A stretch of DNA of 64,000 bases from Phaeovulum sp. (GCF_030684035.1 NZ_JAUXPI010000009.1:43066-107065), one strand, 5' to 3'. Positions 17,063 to 29,729 are shown, counted from the first letter of the stretch. Made by a program: numbers and translations. The notes: generated from the sequence alone by a model not told the origin.

Positions 17063-19499
17063 GCTCCGACTTCGGGTCGTAAAGCGGCGCAAGGCTTGCC
17101 CGCGCCGCGATCCGCTGGCCCGCCACCTCGATCTCGTAGCGCGCCGCCAGCATTTCCGCGCCGCTTTCGCCCGCATGCGTGCAGGGCACATAGCCAAGCC
17201 CGACCGAACCGCCAAGGCTGTGTCCATAGGCCCCCGAAGCCAGCACCCCGACAATCCGGCCGTCGCGCAGGATCGGCTCGTTGTGGTAAAGCATCGGCTC
17301 GGGGTCGCTGAGAAGGAATTGCACCAGGTGCCGTGTCAGCCCGGCCTCGCGCTTGCGCAGCACTGCCTCGCGGCCGATGAAGCCGCCCTTGTCGGTTGCG
17401 ACGGCAAAGCCAAGCCCTGCCTCAAGCACATGATCTTCATCGGTGATGTCATGGCCAAAACTGCGATAGGCCTTTTCCATCCGGCACGAATTCATCGCGT
17501 GCAGCCCGCAAAGCCGCAGCCCCGCCGCCGTGCCCGCTTCGGTCAGCGCCTCGAACACATGCGCGGCCTGATCGGTTGAAACATATAGCTCCCAGCCCAG
17601 TTCGCCCACATAGCTGATCCGGTGCGCCCGCGCGAGACCCATGCCCACCTCGATTTCGCGTGCCGTGCCAAAGCCATGCGCGGCATTGGAAAGGTCGGCA
17701 GGTGAGCAGGCGGCGAGCACCTCGCGGGCGCGCGGCCCCATCAGGCAGAGCACCGCTTCGGCAGCGGTGACATCGGTGATGGTGGCGAGATCGCCGCCGA
17801 GGTTGCGGCGCAGCCATGCCAGATCGCGCTGCAAGGTGGCGGCGGGCACCACCAGCAAGAACGCCGTTTCGGAAAGCCGGGTGATCGTGAGGTCGGATTC
17901 GATACCGCCGCGCGCATTCAGCATCTGGCAATAGACGATGCGCCCGTTGTCCACATCGATCTGCGCCGCTGCGACCCGCTCCAGAAACGCCAGCGCCCCC
18001 GGCCCCTCGACCCGGATCTTGCCGAAACTCGACATGTCGATAAGGCCCACGCCCTGGCGCAGCGCCCGGTGCTCGGCTGCGGAGTTTTCAAACCAGTTCT
18101 GCCGCCCCCAGGAATAGCGGTATTCCGGCACCTCGCCCGCTGCCGCGAACCAGTTCGCCCGCTCCCACCCAGCGGTCTCGCCAAAGACCGCCCCGGCAGC
18201 CTTCAGATGTTCGTGCACCGGCGAGCGGCGGATGCCGCGCGCCGTGGCTGGCTGGCGGCAGGGGAAATGGTCGGCATAAAGAAGGCCCAGCGTTTCGCTG
18301 ACCCTTTCGCGCAGATAGCGGCGGTTTTTCTGGAAAGGCTGGGCGCGGCGGATATCGACATCCCAAAGGTCGAAGGGCGGCTCGCCACCATCCATCCAGG
18401 AGGCCAGCGCCATGCCCGCGCCGCCCGACGAGACGATGCCGATCGAGTTATACCCTGCCGCCACCCAGTAGCCGCTCAGCTCCGGGGCCTCGCCCAGATA
18501 ATAGCGGTCGTCGGGGGTGAAGCTCTCTGGCCCGTTGAAAAACGTGTGAATCCCGGCGCTTGCAAGCATCGGCATGCGGTTGACAGCCGCTGCGAGGATC
18601 GGTTCGAAATGGTCGAAATCCTCGGGCAACTGATCAAAGCAGAAGCTTTCGGGAATTCCCTGCATGCCCCAGGGCTTGGCCTTTGGCTCGAACGCGCCCA
18701 GCAATATCTTGCCGGCATCCTCCTTGTAATAGGCGCATTCATCGGGCACCCGAAGCACCGGCAGCCTCTCAAGGCCCGCAATGGGTTCGGTGACGATGTA
18801 GAAATGTTCGCAAGCATGCAACGGCAGTGCCACGCTCGATGCCGCCGCCAGATCGCGGCCCCACATGCCGGCCGCGTTCACCACCAGATCAGCGGCAATG
18901 TGGCCCTGCGCCTCGCCCTGCACCCAGGTGACTCCGGTCACCCGGCCCGCCGCTTGCGTCACACTGGCAACTTTCACCCCCTCGGCGATCAGCGCGCCTT
19001 TCGCGCGCGCACCCTTGGCAAGCGCCAGCGCGATGTTGCCGGGGTCGGCCTGCCCGTCGGCTGGCAGATGCACCCCCATCGTTACGCCTTCGGTGTTCAG
19101 ATGCGGATACATCGCCTTGATTTCGGCCAGCGAAAGCTCGGCCACCTCGACCCCGAAGGCCCGCGCCAGCCCGGCTTGCCGAAGCAATTCCTCGCGCCGC
19201 TCATTGGTCAGCGCCACCGAGATCGAGCCGCAGGCACGAAAGCCGGTGGCAAGCCCGGTTTCGTCGCCAAGGCGCGCGTAAAGATCGGCGGAATACTTGG
19301 CCAGCCGGGTCATGTTGAGGCTGGCGCGCAACTGCCCGACCAGCCCGGCGGCATGCCATGTGGTGCCCGAAGTCAGCTTTTGGCGCTCCAACAGCACGAT
19401 GTCGCGCCAGCCAAGGCGGGCGAGGTGATAGGCCACCGAACAGCCCGAAATGCCGCCGCCAATGATGACGACGCGGGCAGAGGCAGGCAGGGCAATCAT
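17049..19499 (-). CDS. dimethylglycine/sarcosine dehydrogenase-like flavoprotein with GcvT domain
   Basis: 816 residues, the length of DMGDH/sarcosine dehydrogenase-type proteins. Residues ~8-370 are a DAO-type FAD domain: the dinucleotide motif VVIIGGGISGCS (10-21) and SGTTWHAAGL with His49, the residue that carries covalent FAD in the family. Then comes an FAO_M linker (DIRRAQPF, RERVSETLG) and, from ~430, a folate-binding GcvT and glycine-cleavage C-barrel domain (SYVGELGWELYV; NSCRMEKAYRSFGHDITDEDHVLEAGL). It would oxidatively demethylate an N-methylated glycine and pass the one-carbon unit to tetrahydrofolate. It is monocistronic and convergent with the EF-G-like gene. The exact substrate among methylamines is uncertain. 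Confidence 0.88.
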   Translation of the reverse strand: MIALPASARVVIIGGGISGCSVAYHLARLGWRDIVLLERQKLTSGTTWHAAGLVGQLRASLNMTRLAKYSADLYARLGDETGLATGFRACGSISVALTNERREELLRQAGLARAFGVEVAELSLAEIKAMYPHLNTEGVTMGVHLPADGQADPGNIALALAKGARAKGALIAEGVKVASVTQAAGRVTGVTWVQGEAQGHIAADLVVNAAGMWGRDLAAASSVALPLHACEHFYIVTEPIAGLERLPVLRVPDECAYYKEDAGKILLGAFEPKAKPWGMQGIPESFCFDQLPEDFDHFEPILAAAVNRMPMLASAGIHTFFNGPESFTPDDRYYLGEAPELSGYWVAAGYNSIGIVSSGGAGMALASWMDGGEPPFDLWDVDIRRAQPFQKNRRYLRERVSETLGLLYADHFPCRQPATARGIRRSPVHEHLKAAGAVFGETAGWERANWFAAAGEVPEYRYSWGRQNWFENSAAEHRALRQGVGLIDMSSFGKIRVEGPGALAFLERVAAAQIDVDNGRIVYCQMLNARGGIESDLTITRLSETAFLLVVPAATLQRDLAWLRRNLGGDLATITDVTAAEAVLCLMGPRAREVLAACSPADLSNAAHGFGTAREIEVGMGLARAHRISYVGELGWELYVSTDQAAHVFEALTEAGTAAGLRLCGLHAMNSCRMEKAYRSFGHDITDEDHVLEAGLGFAVATDKGGFIGREAVLRKREAGLTRHLVQFLLSDPEPMLYHNEPILRDGRIVGVLASGAYGHSLGGSVGLGYVPCTHAGESGAEMLAARYEIEVAGQRIAARASLAPLYDPKSERPRA

Positions 19500-19584
19500 G
19501 GCGCACTCCGGGGTTCAAGGGAACGGTGCCAGAGTGCGGAGGCATGTGCGGAACTGCAACGCGATTCGGTGCCGCAGGCAGGCG

Positions 19585-19603
19585 GTAACTTTTGATTAAC
19601 CAT
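19585..19603 (+). promoter_or_regulatory. possible CtrA-type site
   Basis: GTAA-CTTTTGA-TTAACCAT matches the alphaproteobacterial CtrA pattern TTAA-N7-TTAACC with one mismatch. It lies 20-38 bases ahead of the lipoprotein start at 19623, rather close, and 86 bases upstream of the divergent dehydrogenase start. Weak evidence on its own. Confidence 0.25.
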
Positions 19604-19622
19604 GCTGCGGCAGTCTCGCCGC

Positions 19623-19937
19623 ATGCGCAGCCCGCTTCTCGTCTTCGCCCTCGTCACCGCTTGCGCCTCGCCCGCGCCCGAGTTCTTTGGTGCCACCCGC
19701 CACGAGATCACGCTCGAAGGCATTCGCTTTGTCGTGCTGCACAAGGGAAACGCCGCCGAGGTGATCCGCATGGGTTATCTCGGCCGCGCCGAACGCGTGC
19801 CGGTGGCGGAACTGATGCTGCGCGCTGTCGCCGAGACCACCGGCTGCCGGGTGCTGCCAGGAACTGTGGTCACCGGCCTGCCGGGTGATACCGGCGAGGC
19901 GCGGATGCGGCTTGCCTGCCCGGCCCCGACACCATGA
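19623..19937 (+). CDS. small predicted lipoprotein
   Basis: 104 residues from ATG 19623; an ATG at 19602 would add seven residues ahead of the signal. The signal peptide MRSPLLVFALVTAC has a lipobox (VTAC, Cys14), predicting lipidation and anchoring in the inner or outer membrane. The rest is a small alpha/beta-looking domain with two further cysteines (GCRVLPG and RLACPAP), possibly a disulphide. I do not recognise the family. It is isolated between the dehydrogenase promoter region and a small membrane protein gene. Confidence 0.65.
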   Translation: MRSPLLVFALVTACASPAPEFFGATRHEITLEGIRFVVLHKGNAAEVIRMGYLGRAERVPVAELMLRAVAETTGCRVLPGTVVTGLPGDTGEARMRLACPAPTP

Positions 19938-20007
19938 CCCAGATCAATGTCGGGTCCCGGGAAACCTGTTTTTGTGCCCATGAAGCGCGCGCTTTCAGGA
20001 GGCTTAC

Positions 20008-20193
20008 ATGTTTCGTCTTGCATCACTGATCTACGCTGTTGCGGGCCCGACCCTTGCTGGTATTCTCATTGTCGTGGCGCTGAGCACCGGGCGCGATGGT
20101 CTGAACGCGATCCTGTATGCGGCAGCCATTGGCGCGGTGCTGGCGCTACCGGCGTCTTGGCTCGTGGCCAAGAAAATGCTCGCGACCGCCTGA
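20008..20193 (+). CDS. conserved small membrane protein (61 aa)
   Basis: 61 residues with two hydrophobic segments (AVAGPTLAGILIVVAL and ILYAAAIGAVLALPASWLVA) and an AGGAGG ribosome site five bases before the ATG. From memory, close relatives in Rhodobacteraceae databases are labelled 'CTP synthetase', which the length and membrane character rule out. Probably an inner-membrane microprotein of unknown role. It is followed on the same strand, 75 bases on, by the cytochrome b561-like gene. Confidence 0.75.
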   Translation: MFRLASLIYAVAGPTLAGILIVVALSTGRDGLNAILYAAAIGAVLALPASWLVAKKMLATA

Positions 20194-20268
20194 GATCGGC
20201 GACGGAAAGCCTTGTGGCGCACGTTGCACCCCAGGGTGCGACGGCGCGCTCTTGTATTTGAGGATAAT

Positions 20269-20757
20269 ATGCCAAACCCAACCGGATACTCCGCCTCGCA
20301 AATCTGGCTGCACTGGATCGTGGCGCTGCTGATCGTGCTGCAATTCGTGCTGAAAAACCCCATTTCCGAAGCCTGGCGCGCGATGGGCCGGGGCGAAGAG
20401 GTTGCGTTCAGCACGCTGATCGGGGCGCATGTGGCGGGTGGGCTGCTGGTGCTGGCGCTGGTGATCTGGCGGCTGGTGTTGCGCGTCACCCGAGGCGCGC
20501 CGCAACCGCCCGCCGAAGAATCGGCCCCGCTGAAGCTTGTGGCCAAGGCGACGCATGGGCTGCTTTACCTGCTGCTGATCGGCATGCCGGTTTCGGGCGC
20601 GACGGCATGGATTGGCGGCATTGAGGCTGCCGCCGGGGTCCATAGCGTGTTGAGGGTTCTGATGCTGCTTTTCGTGGCGCTCCATGTGGCGGGTGCGCTC
20701 TATCACCAGTTCGTGTTGAAAAACAAACTGCTGGCGCGGATGAAGCGCCCCGGCTAG
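20269..20757 (+). CDS. cytochrome b561-family protein
   Basis: 162 residues from ATG 20269 (MPNPTGYSASQIWLHW). Four membrane helices with histidines placed for two b-type haems: LHWIVALL (TM1), GAHVAGGLLVLALVIWRL (TM2), KATHGLLYLLLIGMP (TM3) and FVALHVAGALYHQF (TM4). This is the pattern of the YodB/CybB group, which exchanges electrons between quinol and periplasmic or peroxide substrates. The 3' end overlaps the convergent hydrolase stop by 4 bases. Confidence 0.88.
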   Translation: MPNPTGYSASQIWLHWIVALLIVLQFVLKNPISEAWRAMGRGEEVAFSTLIGAHVAGGLLVLALVIWRLVLRVTRGAPQPPAEESAPLKLVAKATHGLLYLLLIGMPVSGATAWIGGIEAAAGVHSVLRVLMLLFVALHVAGALYHQFVLKNKLLARMKRPG

Positions 20758-21515
20758 GCGAGGAAACCGCGCACGATCTCTTCAAATTCGCGCGGGGCAT
20801 CGGCGTGCAGCCAGTGCCCCGCGCCCGCAATTTCGCTGAACCGCGCCGCCGGAAACAGCGCAAGGATTGCGGCGTGGTGTTCAGGCCGGATGTAATCCGA
20901 CAGCGCGCCTTTCACGAAAAGCGCCGGTCCCGCAAACTGCCCCGAGGTGTTGGGCCAACCGGTGATGCGTTCCATTTCGGCATCAAGCGCCGCGAGGTTC
21001 AGCTTCCAGCGCGCCGGTGTTGCCTTGAGGTCGAGCGATTGCAGAAGGAACGCCCGCACCGCCGCATCGGGCACCGAAAGCGCCATCCGCCGGTCGGCGT
21101 CGGATCGCAGGCTGAGCCCGCCAAGGTCAAGCGCCCGCATTGCCGCCACCAGATGTCGCTGGCTGTGGCCATAGGCCACCGGGGCAATGTCGGCCACCAC
21201 CAGGCGGCGCACCCGCGCAGGGTCGCCGAGCGCCAACAGCATTGCCGCCTTACCGCCCATGGAATGGCCAAGCACATCGGCCTGCCCGCCGTTGGCGGCA
21301 ATCACCTTGGCAAGGTCGTCGGCAAGCTCGGCGTAGCCATGCGCCGGGTTCCATTTGCTGTCGCCGTGGTTGCGCATATCGACCGCAAGCACCTGCCTGC
21401 CCTCAGCCAGGCGGCGGGCGATCACACCCCAATTGCGGGCCGAGCCAAAAAGGCCATGCACGATGAGTAGCGGCGGAAGTGCGCCAGGCGCACCATGGCT
21501 GACAAGGTTCAACAT
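20754..21515 (-). CDS. alpha/beta-hydrolase (YbfF-like esterase)
   Basis: 253 residues with HGLFGSARNWG (oxyanion region), the nucleophile elbow GHSMGGKAAM (Ser near 85) and a C-terminal GAGHWLHADAP with the catalytic His. The acid is probably in the DYIRPEH loop region. This is the pattern of YbfF-type acyl-CoA/short-chain esterases. Cytoplasmic; no signal peptide. It is convergent with the cytochrome gene and divergent from the small coiled membrane protein. Natural substrate unknown. Confidence 0.85.
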   Translation of the reverse strand: MLNLVSHGAPGALPPLLIVHGLFGSARNWGVIARRLAEGRQVLAVDMRNHGDSKWNPAHGYAELADDLAKVIAANGGQADVLGHSMGGKAAMLLALGDPARVRRLVVADIAPVAYGHSQRHLVAAMRALDLGGLSLRSDADRRMALSVPDAAVRAFLLQSLDLKATPARWKLNLAALDAEMERITGWPNTSGQFAGPALFVKGALSDYIRPEHHAAILALFPAARFSEIAGAGHWLHADAPREFEEIVRGFLA

Positions 21516-21604
21516 GGTGCCAGGCTAACGCAGCGCCCCCGCCGCTGCCAGTGCCGTTGCGTCGGCGCGACGCTGCGCATAGGCTTTGCCCAGCCGGAGG
21601 CCGC

Positions 21605-21976
21605 ATGAACCCCCAGACCCTGCACCAGATGTCGGAACGCGTCGCGCAACTGATGGAAGAGCGGCTGAAGGCGCGCGGCACCGGCCTGCGCGCCAAACTG
21701 GCGCACCGTGGCCGCGCGCTGCCACGCAAACTGCGCGCCGAGGCGGAATTGCTGGTCGAGGCCGAAGCGCGCTCGGTCAGCCCCAAGCTGGCGCGGCAGA
21801 TAGATATGGAGCGAGTATCGCTGGCCTATGACGCGCTGGTGCGGCACCTGAAGCCGATCGGTGCCAGCGCGCGCCGCGCGACGCTTGCCGTCAACCTCGC
21901 CGCGACCGTGGTTTTCGTGCTGGTTGTTACCGCCGCTGCGGTGCTCGCGGTAATGGTCTGGCGCGACTATCTGTAA
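21605..21976 (+). CDS. hypothetical protein with C-terminal membrane anchor
   Basis: 123 residues from ATG 21605 with GGAGG upstream. The first ~90 residues are highly charged and helical (RVAQLMEERLKARGTGLRAKL, then arginine-rich), likely a coiled or nucleic-acid-adjacent segment. Residues ~95-120 form one transmembrane helix (ATVVFVLVVTAAAVLAVMVW) with a very short tail, i.e. tail-anchored topology. I recognise no family. Its last 10 bases overlap the convergent DUF817 gene. Confidence 0.7.
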   Translation: MNPQTLHQMSERVAQLMEERLKARGTGLRAKLAHRGRALPRKLRAEAELLVEAEARSVSPKLARQIDMERVSLAYDALVRHLKPIGASARRATLAVNLAATVVFVLVVTAAAVLAVMVWRDYL

Positions 21977-22817
21977 AGCGGCGCGCGGCTGATCGCGCTG
22001 CGCGACACCAGCGAAACGGTGACAAAGCTCACATGCAGCAAGAGATACCACGAGCCGAGCTTGCCCAGCGAAACGATCTGCTGCGGGCCTTGCCCTGAAT
22101 AAAGCCAGGTGCCGGTCGCGGTGCCGATATTCTCGGCCAGCCACAAGAACAGGCTCGCCAGAAACGCCGCCAGCGGCATCGGCATCCAGTAGCGCCGCCC
22201 GACCGTGAACCAGACCCGTGTGCGCCCGAACATCAACAGCGTGGCGGCAAAGAGCGCCAGCCGGATATCGGGCAGAAAGTGATGCGCGAAGAAATTGGCG
22301 TAAATCGCCGCCGCCAGCGCGAGGCTCTGCCAATAGCGCGGGTAGGGGGCAAAGCGCATGTCGAAAATCCGGATCACCCGGGCAATGTAGGAACCAACCG
22401 AGGCATACATGAAGCCCGAGAACAGCGGCACGCCGAGAAGTTTGAAAAGACCCGGCTCCGGGTAGCCCCATGACCCGGCACCGACCTTGAACCATTCCAT
22501 CGCGGTGCCGGTGAGGTGGAAAAGCAGGATGACCCGCGCCTCGTCCCAGGTCTCAAGCCGCCACCACAGAAATGCCGCCTGGGTGAGCAGCGCAAAGGCA
22601 AAGAGCGCATCGTAGCGTTGCACCGGCCAATCCGGCTGCCAAACCGCCTTGCTGGCAAGGATTGCCGCCAGCATGAGCGCACCGAACAGGCAGGCCCAGC
22701 CCTGTTTCAGCCCGAACATGACGAATTCGGCCAGAACATGCGGCAGCCTTGCCCGCACCGCATCGCCCAGCCGCCGCTCGATCTCGGCGGTAGGCGGGGT
22801 GCTGCGGTGGTCCGGGT

Positions 22818-22821
<4 letters not shown>
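21967..22821 (-). CDS. DUF817-family integral membrane protein
   Basis: 284 residues from a GTG at 22821 that overlaps the glyA stop as GTGA; a TTG at 22851 in the same frame is an alternative start. About eight membrane segments. Signature pieces are [56 protein letters not shown] and [18 protein letters not shown], as in the uncharacterised DUF817 (YoaT-like) family. The GTGA overlap implies translational coupling to serine hydroxymethyltransferase. Function unknown. Confidence 0.85.
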
Positions 22822-24113
<1,292 letters not shown>

Positions 24114-24456
24114 GGCGTGCTCCTGAAAATCGATGCGGGTTTGCAGGGTCTTTAGCCGAGGTGCAGACTTTCAGGAACAGCGAAATTGCGCGGCGCGTGC
24201 AAAATCCGGCGCGCTCAGGCCGCTCAGACCACGGTGAACTGGTCCATCAGGCCGCCGTCTTCTTGTTCGAGAACCTGGCAAGCAAGTAGCCCGGGGGTTC
24301 GCGGGTGAAGCCTGCCCTGCTTGCCTCACCGCCACGACAATGATTCCCGTCGAACGCCGTTGCGCGCTTGTCGCGGGGGTGCGCGCATTAAGCGCTTGTG
24401 CCGCCCGCCCCCAGCGGCAAGATTGCAGTCGCACCGCAACCGCGAGGATCAGGCGC
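24114..24456. promoter_or_regulatory. divergent intergenic region between glyA and nadK
   Basis: 343 bases without a credible gene. It must carry the glyA (-) and nadK (+) promoters. One long-range inverted repeat is visible: GGCAAGCA (24278-24285) with TGCTTGCC (24318-24325), which could fold a stem-loop in either transcript. I looked for a riboswitch-like architecture upstream of glyA and could not support one. Confidence 0.4.
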
Positions 24457-25224
24457 ATGTCATTGTCGGCCCATCTGAAAATCCGATTTGTCGCGGCGGG
24501 CACCGAACCCGCGCAAGCGGCACTCGCCGAACTGGTGGCGCGCTACGGGCAAGTTTCGCGCGACGTGGCAGAGGTGATCGTGGCGCTTGGCGGCGATGGG
24601 CTGATGCTGCAAACCCTGCACGAACGCGCGGGATTGCCGATTTATGGCATGAATTGCGGCACCATCGGCTTTCTGATGAACGATTACGCGGTCGAGGGCC
24701 TGCATGCGCGGGTGGAGGCGGCAGAAGAGGCGGTGCTCAACCCGCTCGCCATGCGCGCGGGCACCGAGGATGGTCAGGTGCACGAGGCGCTTGCAATCAA
24801 CGATGTCTCGCTGCTCCGCGCCGGTCCGCAGGCGGCAAAGCTGCGTATCTCGGTGAACGGTGTGGTGCGGATGGATGAACTGGTTTGCGACGGGGCCATT
24901 GTCTGCACACCCGCCGGTTCCACCGCCTACAACTATTCGGCACATGGGCCGATCCTGCCGATCGGCTCCGATGTACTGGCGCTGACAGCGGTTGCCGCAT
25001 TCCGGCCGAGGCGCTGGCGCGGCGCGATTGTGCCAAAATCCGCGACGGTCCGCTTTGACGTGCTCGAACCGGAAAAGCGCCCGGTCATGGCCGATGCCGA
25101 TGGCCGCTCCGTCAGGCCGGTGCTCTGGGTCGAAACCCGCTCCGAACCGACGATTTCGCACCGAATCCTGTTCGAAACCGGCCACGGCCTTGGCGAGCGG
25201 CTGATGCGCGAACAATTCGTTTGA
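24457..25224 (+). CDS. nadK: NAD kinase
   Basis: 255 residues from ATG 24457 (MSLSAHLKIRF); an ATG at 24340 is in frame but adds an unconserved leader. It phosphorylates NAD+ to NADP+. Motifs: GGDG at 45-48 for ATP/NAD binding, NCGTIGFLMNDY, NDVSLLR and TPAGSTAYNYSAHGPILP, all characteristic. Length matches the short bacterial NadK form. It is convergent with prpE; a hairpin lies between them. Confidence 0.96.
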   Translation: MSLSAHLKIRFVAAGTEPAQAALAELVARYGQVSRDVAEVIVALGGDGLMLQTLHERAGLPIYGMNCGTIGFLMNDYAVEGLHARVEAAEEAVLNPLAMRAGTEDGQVHEALAINDVSLLRAGPQAAKLRISVNGVVRMDELVCDGAIVCTPAGSTAYNYSAHGPILPIGSDVLALTAVAAFRPRRWRGAIVPKSATVRFDVLEPEKRPVMADADGRSVRPVLWVETRSEPTISHRILFETGHGLGERLMREQFV

Positions 25225-25225
25225 A

Positions 25226-25246
25226 GGGGCGGCGGCCTGCCGCCCC
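25226..25246. terminator. hairpin between convergent nadK and prpE
   Basis: GGGGCGGC (25226-25233) and GCCGCCCC (25239-25246) form a perfect 8-bp GC stem with a five-base loop, right after the nadK stop and 8 bases from the prpE stop. No T-run follows on either side. Confidence 0.5.
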
Positions 25247-25254
25247 CGCCACCA

Positions 25255-27147
25255 TCACGCTGCGGGCAGCCCGAGCTTGCCGAGCGCCACCGCGATTTCA
25301 TCCAGTATCGCCGGGTCGTCGATGGTCGCCGGGGTCTTGTAGGTTTCGCCATCAGCGATCTTCACCATCGTCGCGCGCAATATCTTGCCCGACCGGGTTT
25401 TCGGCAGCCTGTCCACCACGCAGGCCAGCTTGAACGCCGCCACCGGGCCGATCTGGTCGCGCACCAGCTTCACGCAGTCTTTCACCACATCGGCAGGGGC
25501 GCGCGTTGCCCCTTTGTTGAGGCACAGGAACCCCAGCGGCTGCTGGCCCTTCAGCGCATCGGCGACACCGATCACCGCGCATTCGGCCACATCCGGGTGG
25601 CCCGCCAGCACCTCTTCCATTGCCCCGGTCGAAAGCCGGTGCCCCGCCACGTTGATCACGTCATCGGTGCGCGCCATGATGTAAAGGTAGCCATCGGCAT
25701 CAATATACCCGGCATCGCCGGTTTCGTAGTAACCGGGGAAATGGTCGAGGTAGCTTTTGCGAAACCGCGCCTCGGCATTCCAGAGGCCGGGCAGGGTGCC
25801 GGGCGGCAGGGGAAGCTTGACCACGATAGCACCAAGCGTGCCGGGCGGAACCGGGTGGCCGCCCTCGTCCAGCACCTGCACATCGTAGCCCGGCATCGGC
25901 ACCGAAGGCGAGCCGATCTTGGTGGGCAACTCCTCGATGCCCAATGGGTTCGCGGCGATTGCCCAGCCGGTTTCGGTCTGCCACCAGTGGTCAACCACCG
26001 GTACCCGCAAATGCCGTTGCGCCCATTTCACCGTGTCCGGGTCGGCCCGCTCACCGGCAAGGTAGAGCGCATCGAAATGGCGCAGGTTGTATTCGTCGAT
26101 CAGCTTGCCTTCCGGGTCTTCGCGCTTGATCGCGCGCAGCGCGGTCGGCGCGGTGAAAAGCGCCTTCACCTTCTGGTTCTGCAGCACCCGCCAGAATGCA
26201 CCCGCGTCAGGCGTGCCCACCGGCTTGCCTTCGTAAACGATGGTCGTCGCCCCGGCAATCAGCGGTCCGTAGCAGATGTAGCTGTGGCCCACGACCCAAC
26301 CCACGTCCGAGGCAGCCCAGAACACGTCGCCCGCGTCGATGTTGTAGATTGCCTTCATCGTCCAGTTGAGCGCCACCAGATGCCCCGCGGTGGCGCGGAT
26401 CACGCCCTTGGGTTGCCCTGTGGTGCCCGAGGTATAGAGAATATAGGCGGGGTGGTCGCCCCGCACCGGCACGCATTCGGCAGGCTCGACACCATACTGG
26501 AACGTATGCCAGGCAAAATCGCGGCCTTCGGTCAGCTGCGCCACTTCCTGCTCGCGCTGAAAGATCACGCAGAAGCCCGGCTTGTGCGCCGCCACCTCGA
26601 TGGCCTTGTCGAGCAAGGGCTTGTAATGCACCACGCGGCCCGGCTCCAGCCCGCAAGAGGCAGCAATAATCGCCTTGGGCTTTGCGTCGTCGATCCGGAC
26701 TGCCAGTTCATGGGCGGCAAAGCCGCCGAATACCACCGAATGAATGGCACCGAGCCGCGCACAGGCCAGCATCGCCTCCAACGCCTCGGGCACCATCGGC
26801 ATGTAGATGATGACGCGGTCGCCCTTTTCCACACCCTTCGCGCGCAGCGCACCGGCAAGGCTCGCCACCCGCTTTTGCAGCTCGGCGTAAGTGATGCCCT
26901 TGCGCGAATGGGTGATCGGGCTGACATGGATGATGGCAAGCTGGTCGCCGCGCCCCGCCTCGACATGCCGGTCAACCGCGTTCCAGCAGGTATTCACCTC
27001 GGCGTCGCAAAACCATTCGTAAAGCGGTGCCTTTTCGGCAAAGAGCGCCTTCGAGGGCGGGGTTACCCAGTCGATGGCTTCCGCCGCCCGCATCCAGAAA
27101 TCTTCGGGGTCATTCTGCCAGGCTTCGTACACGTCCCTGTATGCCAT
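25255..27147 (-). CDS. prpE: propionyl-CoA synthetase
   Basis: 630 residues from ATG 27147 (MAYRDVYEAW), chosen over an in-frame start at 27165 because AGGAGG lies correctly spaced ahead of it. An ANL-superfamily acyl-CoA ligase: propionate + ATP + CoA to propionyl-CoA. Motifs: YILYTSGTTGQPKGVIR (phosphate loop), DVGWVVGHSYICYGPL, DHWWQTETGWAI, YYETGDAG and RSGKILRATM with the catalytic, acetylatable lysine. Overall sequence is of the PrpE rather than Acs type. The upstream region carries three TTTGCAAA-type sites (27241-27331), suggesting short-chain acyl-CoA-responsive control. Confidence 0.94.
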   Translation of the reverse strand: MAYRDVYEAWQNDPEDFWMRAAEAIDWVTPPSKALFAEKAPLYEWFCDAEVNTCWNAVDRHVEAGRGDQLAIIHVSPITHSRKGITYAELQKRVASLAGALRAKGVEKGDRVIIYMPMVPEALEAMLACARLGAIHSVVFGGFAAHELAVRIDDAKPKAIIAASCGLEPGRVVHYKPLLDKAIEVAAHKPGFCVIFQREQEVAQLTEGRDFAWHTFQYGVEPAECVPVRGDHPAYILYTSGTTGQPKGVIRATAGHLVALNWTMKAIYNIDAGDVFWAASDVGWVVGHSYICYGPLIAGATTIVYEGKPVGTPDAGAFWRVLQNQKVKALFTAPTALRAIKREDPEGKLIDEYNLRHFDALYLAGERADPDTVKWAQRHLRVPVVDHWWQTETGWAIAANPLGIEELPTKIGSPSVPMPGYDVQVLDEGGHPVPPGTLGAIVVKLPLPPGTLPGLWNAEARFRKSYLDHFPGYYETGDAGYIDADGYLYIMARTDDVINVAGHRLSTGAMEEVLAGHPDVAECAVIGVADALKGQQPLGFLCLNKGATRAPADVVKDCVKLVRDQIGPVAAFKLACVVDRLPKTRSGKILRATMVKIADGETYKTPATIDDPAILDEIAVALGKLGLPAA

Positions 27148-27240
27148 TGCATGCCTCCTCCGCATATTTCTGCTTGTTAGGCGTCGGCAAGGATTCCCGC
27201 AAGAATGTTACCGCAGATAGCGGCGCGCGCATGGCGGATA

Positions 27241-27331
27241 TTTGCAGAAACCGGCAAGGCACCGCCGCAAAGTTTTGCAAACTGCGCGCAGATGCACGCC
27301 TATGCAGAACCCTGAGCAAGGTTTGCAAACC
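27241..27331. promoter_or_regulatory. TTTGCAAA motif cluster upstream of prpE (ScfR/PccR-like sites)
   Basis: Exact TTTGCAAA at 27274-27281 and 27322-27329, the latter within the perfect 12-bp palindrome GGTTTGCAAACC (27320-27331), plus a one-mismatch copy TTTGCAGA at 27241-27248. From memory, the Rhodobacter short-chain acyl-CoA regulator PccR recognises paired TTTGCAAA boxes ahead of propionyl-CoA genes. Position 94-184 bases upstream of prpE fits. The spacing (33 and 48 bases) differs from the tight pair I recall, so the link is inference. Confidence 0.6.
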
Positions 27332-27413
27332 CGCCTCGCCCGGCGTGCCGCACGGTCGCCGCGCAGCTCCCCGCGCTTCTTCTATGCAATAATACCCCCC
27401 CCCGGATGGCGCT

Positions 27414-29693
<2,280 letters not shown>

Positions 29694-29713
29694 CGCCAGC
29701 CCTCCCAGAAACT

Positions 29714-29729
29714 GGTTTAGCCTTAAACC
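29714..29729. promoter_or_regulatory. palindrome in maeB-cdd divergent promoter region
   Basis: GGTTTA-GCCT-TAAACC is a perfect 6-bp inverted repeat located 21 bases upstream of the maeB start and 107 bases upstream of cdd. Its position fits an operator overlapping the maeB promoter. The regulator is unknown. Confidence 0.4.

Noticed and set aside
24114..24340. Possible riboswitch upstream of glyA
   Set aside because: No conserved glycine, SAM or THF riboswitch core could be recognised; only a long-range 8-bp repeat is visible.
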